Source of the DNA: Ruminococcus flavefaciens | Lineage (GTDB): Bacteria > Bacillota > Clostridia > Oscillospirales > Ruminococcaceae | Reading direction: 5' to 3' | NCBI GenBank assembly: GCA_002348905.1 | Contig: DEBW01000010.1 | Location: 10,748 to 16,534, forward strand | DNA length: 5,787 nucleotides | Shown: positions 1-4,754 of the stretch, in pieces | Layout: every line of letters starts with the position of its first letter | Position numbering within the stretch: position 1 is the first letter of the stretch | Notes under the pieces: model-generated | The model's input: the letters and a program-made list of their open reading frames with translations, nothing else | What the model was told of the DNA's origin: nothing | Database searches by the model: none | Made by a program: the position numbers and the translations under genes

Positions 1-93
1 GATTTGTGAGCAAATCAACGTGCTGAGCCGAAAATCAAGCCGTTTTTAATTCAGGTTTTTTGGAGCAGAAAATCTCCGCTCTTGATATATTTG
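1..93. other. Gene-free stretch downstream of radA with small inverted repeats
   Basis: No coding region is supported here. Positions 1-16 form a perfect 6-bp inverted repeat with a 4-nt loop (GATTTG-TGAG-CAAATC). Positions 63-81 form a second one which, read leftward, pairs GAGCGGA with TCTGCTC around a 5-nt loop, with one G-U pair. The second hairpin is followed leftward by a run of A, not U, so it is not an intrinsic terminator for radA. The hairpin at 1-16 could be part of a terminator whose U-tract lies outside the window, but that cannot be seen. Confidence 0.4.
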
Positions 94-1464
94 TCATTTT
101 ATTACCGAAAACGCCTGTTTCAAGGTGGAAGCCGGTATTATTTCGATATCATAATTCTTTGTGTCGATAGACGACATACTCTGCTTAGGTACGACAGCTT
201 TTTTGAATCCCATTCTTTCAGCTTCCTTTATTCGCTGTGAAACGTGAGAGACTGAGCGTATTTCTCCGCCGAGACCTATTTCTCCGAAAGCGATAAGTTC
301 CTCGTCTATTTCCTTGTCCATTATGCCTGAGTATACAGCCATAGCAACAGGCAGGTCAGCCGCAGGCTCATCGAGTCTGAAACCGCCGACTATATTGAGG
401 TAAACGTCAAGACTTCCCATGAATACGCCGAGACGCTTTTCAAGTACAGCTAAGATAATATTCAGCCTGTTGAAGTCAAAGCCCGTGACCATTCTTCTCG
501 GAGCAGAATAGCTTGTTTTAGCGGCAAGAGTCTGTACCTCTGCGAGAATAGGTCTGCTGCCCTCTATAATGCAGGCTACGCAAGTACCCGATACATTATG
601 AGGTCTGCCGGAGAGGAGCATCTGAGATGGATTAGCAACCTCAGCAAGTCCTTTGTCAAGCATTTCAAATACACCTATCTCATTTGTAGAGCCGAAACGG
701 TTCTTGACAGCTCTCAGCAGGCGGTAGCTCTGATGACGTTCGCCCTCAAAATAGAGGACAGCATCGACGATATGCTCCATTACCTTAGGACCTGCAATAG
801 CGCCGTCCTTGTTTACATGACCGACTATTATCACCGGTATTTCCTCAGACTTGGCAGTACGCATGAAAAGGTTTGTACATTCACGCACCTGTGTTATACT
901 TCCCGGACTTGATGCTATACGGTTTATGCTCATGGTCTGTATGGAGTCGATTATGGCTATATCAGGAGCACTTCCGGAAATAGTCTCAGCAATAGCCTCA
1001 GCATCGTTTGCTGTGAGTATGTACAGGTTTTCAGTGTCAACGCCAAGGCGCTGGGCACGGAGTTTTATCTGCCTTGCTGATTCTTCTCCTGATACGTAGA
1101 GTACCGAGTGTTCTTCGCCGAGGTACTGGCATATTTGCAGGAGAAGTGTACTTTTTCCAATACCCGGTTCACCGCCGAGGAGTACAAGCGAGCCTTTTAC
1201 AAGTCCGCCGCCGAGTACACGGTTAAGCTCGCCGATGCCGGTATCATAGCGCACATCGCTGTCAGCGCCGATATTTTCCAGTTCGAGTATACACTCAGAA
1301 AGGTCGGGAATGCTGTTTGAAGCGGCGTTTCCGGAGGGAGCAGAGGTATCTGTAAGCTCCTCCTCAAAGCTGTTCCAGGCACCGCATGACGGGCATTTTC
1401 CGTTCCATTTTGTGCTTGTGAATCCGCACTGGTTACAGGTGTATACAAATCTTGATCTTGCCAT
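94..1464 (-). CDS. radA: DNA repair protein RadA (Sms), branch-migration ATPase
   Basis: Full-length RadA of 456 residues, the usual family size. The order is: an N-terminal C4 zinc finger (Cys10, Cys13, Cys24, Cys27); a RecA-like ATPase core with Walker A GGEPGIGKST at about 97-106, a Walker B strand ending at Asp173, and the RadA signature KNRFG at 254-258; then a Lon-protease-like C-terminal domain from about 280, containing the typical LDEPAADLPVA stretch. RadA is a cytoplasmic, ring-forming helicase-like ATPase that promotes branch migration during recombinational repair. The start is secure because the zinc finger begins a few residues after Met1, as in the family. It lies 3 nt after the lipoprotein stop, in the same frame (TAA-AAT-ATG), with no visible Shine-Dalgarno, so translational coupling to the upstream gene is likely. 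The ctsR/clpC or disA neighbours common in Firmicutes are not seen in this window. Confidence 0.97.
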   Translation of the reverse strand: MARSRFVYTCNQCGFTSTKWNGKCPSCGAWNSFEEELTDTSAPSGNAASNSIPDLSECILELENIGADSDVRYDTGIGELNRVLGGGLVKGSLVLLGGEPGIGKSTLLLQICQYLGEEHSVLYVSGEESARQIKLRAQRLGVDTENLYILTANDAEAIAETISGSAPDIAIIDSIQTMSINRIASSPGSITQVRECTNLFMRTAKSEEIPVIIVGHVNKDGAIAGPKVMEHIVDAVLYFEGERHQSYRLLRAVKNRFGSTNEIGVFEMLDKGLAEVANPSQMLLSGRPHNVSGTCVACIIEGSRPILAEVQTLAAKTSYSAPRRMVTGFDFNRLNIILAVLEKRLGVFMGSLDVYLNIVGGFRLDEPAADLPVAMAVYSGIMDKEIDEELIAFGEIGLGGEIRSVSHVSQRIKEAERMGFKKAVVPKQSMSSIDTKNYDIEIIPASTLKQAFSVIK

Positions 1465-1467
1465 ATT

Positions 1468-2541
1468 TTAAGCAAATGCAGCAGTTATGTTCTCATCGGT
1501 GAGAGCATATTTTCTGCCGGCAGTCATTATATTTCCGGAGCTTACGTAGCTTTCAGCGGAGAAACCGCTGTCAGCGAGACTCCAGTAAGTTTTTTCAGTT
1601 GGTGTTTCAGAGTAGAATACAAGCTGGTCAACGTCGAATTTTACTTCTCCCTGGCAGCCGTATTTACCGTCAAGAGCAGCGAGTTCGCTGCCGCTGAAAT
1701 AGAAAATCCTGCACTGAGCATCGGGTACAGAGCTTTCTGAGACGATAAGCTCAGGGGTATCATCGCCGTTGAGGTCGCAGAGTTCAAAAGCAGGATCGCT
1801 TTCTTCGCCGAAGTCAGGCATGATCTCATTGAGTTTGCTGCGGCAAAGCTCTTTCTGCTTGCCGTCGAGAACAGCTCCCCAGCTTTCAGCACGGCGGACA
1901 GCGTACTGAACAGTTTTGTCAGCCATTAAATATTTTCTTCCTACCCTTACGATACGTGTGTTCTCATAATCAGCAAGAGCACTTTCATAGTCTCCGAGAA
2001 GAACCTCTTCTCCGTTTATCTCATGTACTATAGTAGCACCGTCAGAAGCTTCGCCGGAGTTGTCGCTGTAGGTCAGTTTCTCAGTGAAAGCACCGTCAGT
2101 ATAAGCCATGTATTTTCCGAGAACGAAACCGTCTCCGCCGTACTCATCGTGTATAAGACCTAATTCAGGCAGATAGTCAAATTCTCCGAAGAATCCGACT
2201 TCGCCGAGCGGAGTTACAGAACCTGCCTCACAGGTGTATATACTGCAAGAGGACTGTTTGTCAGCACTTGGAGATATGATAAGTTCAGGCTTGCCGTCGC
2301 CGGTAATATCGATTATCTCGAAAGCCGAACCGGTGTCAGGCTCAGGATCATAGTTTTCAGAAGCCATGAAGTCTTTTAACTGATCTTCATAAGGCTGCTG
2401 CCAGTCGAAAGTTATGCTTTCAGGTGATACCTTTACAGGTTCTTCCGATACGGAAGATTCAACAGTTGTATTCTTTGAACATCCTGCCAGTGAAGCTGCG
2501 CCGAAAGCGGATAAGAGTAATAATGCTTTAAATCGTCTCAA
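1468..2541 (-). CDS. Secreted lipoprotein with two tandem Asp-rich repeat modules, function unknown
   Basis: A 357-residue protein if it starts at the TTG at 2541. An ATG at 2556 in the same frame would add five residues, but it has no Shine-Dalgarno and would place GGAGG inside the gene, whereas the TTG sits 8 nt after that GGAGG. From the TTG the product begins MRRFK, then a hydrophobic stretch and lipobox LAGC with Cys21, a typical lipoprotein signal peptide. A Ser/Glu/Val/Pro-rich linker follows. The mature part looks like two diverged copies: about residues 50-215 and 216-357. Each contains an Asp-rich motif (DITGDGKPEL near 78, DLNGDDTPEL near 256) and ends with a GRKY-containing segment. 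These motifs resemble the calcium-binding loops of FG-GAP/VCBS-type or dockerin-like repeats, but I cannot assign a family. It is probably anchored to the outer face of the membrane. First gene of a unit with radA; no functional link between the two is evident. Confidence 0.85.
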   Translation of the reverse strand: MRRFKALLLLSAFGAASLAGCSKNTTVESSVSEEPVKVSPESITFDWQQPYEDQLKDFMASENYDPEPDTGSAFEIIDITGDGKPELIISPSADKQSSCSIYTCEAGSVTPLGEVGFFGEFDYLPELGLIHDEYGGDGFVLGKYMAYTDGAFTEKLTYSDNSGEASDGATIVHEINGEEVLLGDYESALADYENTRIVRVGRKYLMADKTVQYAVRRAESWGAVLDGKQKELCRSKLNEIMPDFGEESDPAFELCDLNGDDTPELIVSESSVPDAQCRIFYFSGSELAALDGKYGCQGEVKFDVDQLVFYSETPTEKTYWSLADSGFSAESYVSSGNIMTAGRKYALTDENITAAFA

Positions 2542-2549
2542 AAGTAAGA

Positions 2550-2554
2550 CCTCC
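2550..2554 (-). promoter_or_regulatory. Ribosome binding site deciding the TTG start of the lipoprotein
   Basis: GGAGG on the minus strand lies 8 nt before TTG at 2541 and overlaps the G of the alternative ATG at 2554-2556. The spacing supports TTG. The bases before the ATG are A-rich, without a purine-rich GGAGG-like core. Confidence 0.8.
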
Positions 2555-2596
2555 ATTTTTTTCGCTTGTTGTCTTTATTTATATGTGGACACTACT

Positions 2597-2625
2597 ATTT
2601 TATCATATTTATGCTTTCGTGTCAA
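2597..2625 (-). promoter_or_regulatory. Sigma-A promoter for the lipoprotein-radA unit
   Basis: On the minus strand a perfect -35 TTGACA (2620-2625) is followed, after a 17-nt spacer, by -10 TAAAAT (2597-2602). A TG one base before the -10 makes it an extended -10. Transcription would begin near 2590, giving a leader of about 50 nt before the TTG start. This suggests vegetative expression of the lipoprotein and, by read-through, radA. Confidence 0.8.
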
Positions 2626-2641
2626 ATTTCATGAAAATAGT

Positions 2642-2689
2642 GCATATATAGCTGATATAAGACATTTTCAAAGCATTTTGAGCATATAT
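2642..2689 (+). repeat. Two copies of GCATATAT upstream of the small membrane protein gene
   Basis: GCATATAT occurs at 2642-2649 and again at 2682-2689, 40 bp apart, in the AT-rich gap between two divergent units. Between them CATTTT also occurs twice, at 2663-2668 and 2674-2679. These could be fragments of sporulation-type promoters or binding sites for the rightward genes, but no pair fits a consensus with a sensible leader length. No convincing rightward promoter is visible in this gap. Confidence 0.3.
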
Positions 2690-2709
2690 CTCATTAAGAG
2701 GTGAGATAC

Positions 2710-3009
2710 ATGAACGATACATATATTATACCTGAGGTGTACGATTGCGAGACTGAACTTCCGCCGGATGATGATACTTCTCAGCTCCGTGACGAGGAAA
2801 TGCGCCGGAAAAAAGAGGGGAAAGCTGACGATATAATAGCAATGCAGGCAGTTGTATGCCTGCTCATAGCAGCAGGTATTGTCATAGCGAATATATACTG
2901 TCCCGACAAAGCAGAGGTATTGTATAAGCAGATATGCCGTTTCTCAGCTGATAATTCGGAGCTTTTCCCTAATCCTGTGCGGCTTATTATGGAGTATTTC
3001 CGCCAATGA
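2710..3009 (+). CDS. Small single-pass membrane protein, partner gene of the M50 protease
   Basis: A 99-residue protein. I start it at ATG 2710, since GAGGTGA at 2698-2704 sits 5 nt upstream; the in-frame GTG at 2701 lies inside that Shine-Dalgarno. The N-terminal 41 residues are acidic then strongly basic just before the membrane (RRKKEGK, about 32-38). One hydrophobic helix follows at about 42-63, then a short tail of about 36 residues outside. The basic flank predicts N-in topology. I do not recognise the family. It overlaps the next gene, a SpoIVFB-type protease, by 4 nt (ATGA), so the two are very likely co-translated. By position it matches SpoIVFA, the regulator encoded before spoIVFB in Bacillus, and shares its bitopic plan, but it lacks the extracytoplasmic M23-like domain. 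A role as a reduced SpoIVFA-like regulator is inference from context only. Confidence 0.8.
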   Translation: MNDTYIIPEVYDCETELPPDDDTSQLRDEEMRRKKEGKADDIIAMQAVVCLLIAAGIVIANIYCPDKAEVLYKQICRFSADNSELFPNPVRLIMEYFRQ

Positions 3010-3518
3010 AAAAAATCAAGGTGGATTTCTCGTTTCTGCTGTTCAATGCGTTGCTTTTCATGTTTCGTGACGGCAGGCTCATAATGTCGTTTTACGCCGT
3101 AAGCCTGCTTCATGAGCTTGGACATATAGCAGCTCTGAAACTCACTGGAGGAGAACTGCGCTCGGTAGAACTCAGCTTTTGCGGAATAAAAATGAGTGCA
3201 GCTCCGGCGACTGACCTCAAAAGCGGAGTGATAGTCCTCCTTAGCGGACCTGCGGTGAATATTGCGTTATATTTTGTATTGCGCCTTTGCGGACATTGCG
3301 GACAGACTGCTTTGCTGAGCCTTGCTGCCGGTATATTCAATCTGCTGCCGTACAGCTTTCTTGACGGCGGAGCATTTATTGAAATGCTCGCAGAGGGTAC
3401 ACCTCACGAACTTTTTATACGGCGGATTCTTACTATTGTGCGCTGGCTGATAATTATTGCGGCAACAGCGCTATATACTGGACTTTATACGGCTGATAGC
3501 GTTCTTTTCAAGGCGTGA
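3006..3518 (+). CDS. M50-family intramembrane metalloprotease, SpoIVFB type (minimal form)
   Basis: A 170-residue polytopic membrane protein with the site-2-protease hallmarks: zinc-binding HELGH at 36-40 with catalytic Glu37, an SGP-A-x-N segment at 80-85, and the third-ligand motif N112-x-x-P115-x4-D120-G-G. About four to five hydrophobic segments are visible, the last near 138-160. This fits the SpoIVFB group, which in spore formers cleaves pro-sigma-K in the outer forespore membrane. It is much shorter than Bacillus SpoIVFB (about 288 residues) and lacks its C-terminal CBS domain, so ATP sensing through CBS is not expected. The start overlaps the upstream stop as ATGA, with GGAG 11 nt before it. 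Its last 48 nt overlap the 3' end of convergent sigG. The pro-sigma-K role is inferred; another M50 substrate is possible. Confidence 0.88.
   Translation: MKKIKVDFSFLLFNALLFMFRDGRLIMSFYAVSLLHELGHIAALKLTGGELRSVELSFCGIKMSAAPATDLKSGVIVLLSGPAVNIALYFVLRLCGHCGQTALLSLAAGIFNLLPYSFLDGGAFIEMLAEGTPHELFIRRILTIVRWLIIIAATALYTGLYTADSVLFKA
3471..3518. other. Convergent 48-nt coding overlap of the M50 protease gene and sigG
   Basis: The TAG of sigG (3471-3473, minus strand) lies inside the protease gene, and the TGA of the protease (3516-3518) lies inside sigG region 4.2. Both strands therefore code here: the end of the protease (about 15 residues) and the last residues of SigG. No intrinsic terminator is visible for either transcript in or near the overlap, so 3'-antisense transcripts are expected if both are expressed. 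Confidence 0.9.
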
Positions 3519-4244
3519 GACCTGAGCCTGTGATATACCTATCTCATTTGCTACTTCCATTTGTGTTTTTCCCTGTAAAAAGCGCAGATAGAGTATATTT
3601 TTTTCACGTCCGCCGAGCTTTTTTATAGCGTCACGGATAGAAAGCTCGTCCATCCAGCTGTCAACGTCGTTTTTGTCGCCTATCTGATCCATGATATACA
3701 TAGTGTCCTCAGAATCGGAAAAAACCGGTTCATAGAGGGATACAGGATCACTGATGCTTTCGAGAGCTATCACGACATCGCTGCGCTTTTCGCCTATTTC
3801 CTGTGCTATCTCCTCTATAGTAGGTTCACGCTGATTTTTCAGCACAAGTTTCTCTTTAGCCTGTATCGCCTTGTAAGCCATATCCCTCAGTGAACGGCTG
3901 ACTTTGATCTGACTGCAATCACGCAGATGCCGCCGGAGTTCGCCTGTTATCATTGGTACGCAATAGGTTGAAAAGCGAACTTCTTTAGTGAGGTCGAAAT
4001 TATTTATAGCCTTGATAAGTCCCACAACGCCTATCTGAAACAGGTCGTCGATATCCTCGCCACGACCTGTAAAGCGCTGTATCACGCTGAGTACGAGCCT
4101 GAGATTGCCTTTTATCAGCTTGTCCTTGGCGGCTTTGCTGCCGGTAGCACGAATCTCTTTCAGAAGTTCGATTTTTTCCTCCTCTTTGAGTACAGTCAGC
4201 TCGGAGGTGTTTATGCCGGATATGACTACTTTATTATATGCCAT
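3471..4244 (-). CDS. sigG: RNA polymerase sporulation sigma factor SigG (forespore, late)
   Basis: A 257-residue sigma-70-family protein. The N-terminus (MAYNKVVISGINTSEL) aligns residue for residue with the Bacillus SigG start as I recall it (MSRNKVEICGVDTSKL). Region 2 contains GNLRLVLSVIQRF (46-58) and DDLFQIGVVGLIKAI (66-80), followed by RFSTYCVP (90-97); region 3 contains VSRSLRDMAYKA and DPVSLYEP; region 4.2 is a helix-turn-helix with GKTQMEVANEIGISQAQVSR from 225. SigG directs the late forespore regulon after engulfment. The start at 4244 is chosen because GAGGAG lies 7 nt upstream and the family N-terminus begins there; an in-frame ATG at 4304 would add 20 unlike residues. The usual clostridial neighbours spoIIGA and sigE are not adjacent on its upstream side. 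Residue 45 is Lys. The 3' end overlaps the M50 gene by 48 nt. Confidence 0.95.
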   Translation of the reverse strand: MAYNKVVISGINTSELTVLKEEEKIELLKEIRATGSKAAKDKLIKGNLRLVLSVIQRFTGRGEDIDDLFQIGVVGLIKAINNFDLTKEVRFSTYCVPMITGELRRHLRDCSQIKVSRSLRDMAYKAIQAKEKLVLKNQREPTIEEIAQEIGEKRSDVVIALESISDPVSLYEPVFSDSEDTMYIMDQIGDKNDVDSWMDELSIRDAIKKLGGREKNILYLRFLQGKTQMEVANEIGISQAQVSRLEKNAISRIKSSI

Positions 4245-4251
4245 ATTATCT

Positions 4252-4271
4252 CTCCTCAAAATATTTTTGAG
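4252..4271 (-). promoter_or_regulatory. sigG ribosome binding site inside a possible leader hairpin
   Basis: On the minus strand a perfect 7-bp inverted repeat, CTCAAAA at 4265-4271 and TTTTGAG at 4255-4261, flanks a 3-nt loop. Its 3' arm supplies the first GAG of the Shine-Dalgarno GAGGAG (4252-4257), which lies 7 nt before the ATG at 4244. The stem is A-U rich, so it would be only moderately stable, but it could lower ribosome access. Confidence 0.5.
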
Positions 4272-4279
4272 AATATTAT

Positions 4280-4294
4280 TGACAGGCTGACAGG
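4280..4294 (+). repeat. Short direct repeat TGACAGG upstream of sigG
   Basis: TGACAGG occurs twice (4280-4286 and 4288-4294) separated by one C, an 8-bp period, in the sigG leader or promoter region. Its first copy overlaps a TTGACA at 4279-4284 that could be a -35 for the rightward gene at 4354, although only poor -10 matches follow (TATGAA at 4304-4309, 19-nt spacer). Confidence 0.3.
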
Positions 4295-4300
4295 TTTTAG

Positions 4301-4328
4301 TCATATGAATAAATCTTATCTTTTAAGC
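4301..4328 (-). promoter_or_regulatory. Tentative forespore (sigma-F/sigma-G type) promoter of sigG
   Basis: On the minus strand GCTTA (4324-4328) fits the GYWTA form of a sigma-F -35. After 16 nt, CATATGA (4301-4307) resembles the sigma-G -10 CATnnTA with one mismatch. Transcription would begin near 4294, leaving a leader of about 50 nt that includes the hairpin by the ribosome binding site. The match is short and the region AT-rich, so a chance fit is possible. Confidence 0.35.
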
Positions 4329-4353
4329 AGATAATTTTATCGGAGGTGAAAAA

Positions 4354-4557
4354 ATGAGCAAGAAGAAAAAGACAGTGCCGATAGGCGAACCAGGTATCAT
4401 GCATGATAATTACCTGTTTCCGGCAGCTTCAAGCGGTGATATGACCGGACTTATACCCTCCGGCACTGAAAAAGACGGCGACATTGACAGCTACGGCGAC
4501 CTTTACCCGTTCACCGACCTTCAGAAAGCTATGATAATAGAACGAAGAAACGGATAA
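4354..4557 (+). CDS. Small hydrophilic protein of unknown function, divergent from sigG
   Basis: A 67-residue protein I do not recognise. It begins with a basic cluster (MSKKKK) and has a Gly/Asp/Ser-rich middle and a C-terminal segment (about 49-66, DLYPFTDLQKAMIIERRN) that could form a short helix. No signal peptide, membrane helix or Cys pair is seen, so it is probably cytoplasmic. It is likely real: a strong Shine-Dalgarno GGAGGTGA at 4342-4349 lies 4 nt before the ATG, codon use resembles the neighbours, and a strong terminator follows the stop by 6 nt, making it a single-gene unit. It diverges from sigG with 109 bp between start codons, so co-regulation with sporulation is possible, but no shared promoter is proven. 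Confidence 0.75.
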   Translation: MSKKKKTVPIGEPGIMHDNYLFPAASSGDMTGLIPSGTEKDGDIDSYGDLYPFTDLQKAMIIERRNG

Positions 4558-4563
4558 GTATAA

Positions 4564-4595
4564 AAAGGACGGCAGAAGCCGTCCTTTGGGTTTTT
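4564..4595 (+). terminator. Rho-independent terminator after the 67-residue gene
   Basis: A perfect 10-bp stem, AAAGGACGGC (4564-4573) with GCCGTCCTTT (4578-4587), closes a 4-nt AGAA loop. It is followed by GGG and then TTTTT at 4591-4595. The three G between stem and T-run are slightly unusual, but the GC-rich stem and T-run support termination for the rightward gene ending at 4557. Confidence 0.88.
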
Positions 4596-4754
4596 ATGGC
4601 AAAATATCTTGACTTATAGTCATTTATAACAATAGGAATGTGCTTTTTTTGCACTATCCGACAAAATTATTAAAAAGTACTTTATTTTTCACTTAAACCA
4701 TGCTATAATATTTCCGTTAACAATCCTTTTATAATATCTTTTAAGGTGATAATA
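4596..4754. other. Control region before the LacI gene with three inverted repeats
   Basis: This AT-rich gap holds three inverted repeats: TGACT-TAT-AGTCA at 4610-4622, GTGC-T7-GCAC at 4640-4654, and the palindrome AAAGTACTTT at 4674-4683. The last abuts or overlaps the expected -35 of the downstream promoter. Any of them could be an operator, for example for autoregulation by the LacI-family product. However, none has the central CG typical of LacI-family operators, so the assignment is speculative. Confidence 0.35.
4701..4709 (+). promoter_or_regulatory. Extended -10 promoter of the LacI-family gene
   Basis: TGC-TATAAT at 4701-4709 is a perfect extended -10. The region 16-18 nt upstream is T-rich with no good TTGACA (TTTATT-like only), which an extended -10 can tolerate. 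Transcription would begin near 4716, about 40 nt before the start codon. A second TATAAT at 4730-4735 has no -35 and is too close to the ribosome binding site. Confidence 0.6.

Noticed and set aside
63..81. Hairpin after radA as an intrinsic terminator
   Set aside because: Read leftward, the stem is followed by A residues instead of a U-tract.
598..1320. Rightward open frames of 70-104 codons opposite radA
   Set aside because: They lie antisense to the conserved radA coding sequence, show no recognisable motif and have no convincing ribosome binding site.
2642..2690. Sigma-E promoter for the membrane protein/M50 pair
   Set aside because: GCATATA at 2642 has the right distance only to CATTTTCA, a poor -10. 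CATATATC at 2683 would start the transcript at the ribosome binding site. Neither is acceptable.
4245..4304. N-terminal extension of SigG from an ATG at 4304
   Set aside because: The 20 extra residues do not resemble SigG, the ATG lacks a Shine-Dalgarno, and the extension would cover the likely leader hairpin and tentative promoter.
4330..4335. GATAAT as the -10 of the 67-residue gene
   Set aside because: No -35 match lies 16-18 nt upstream, and the transcript would begin within the Shine-Dalgarno.
4730..4735. Second TATAAT as the promoter of the LacI-family gene
   Set aside because: It has no -35 and lies so close to the start that the leader would begin at the ribosome binding site; the extended -10 at 4701-4709 fits better.
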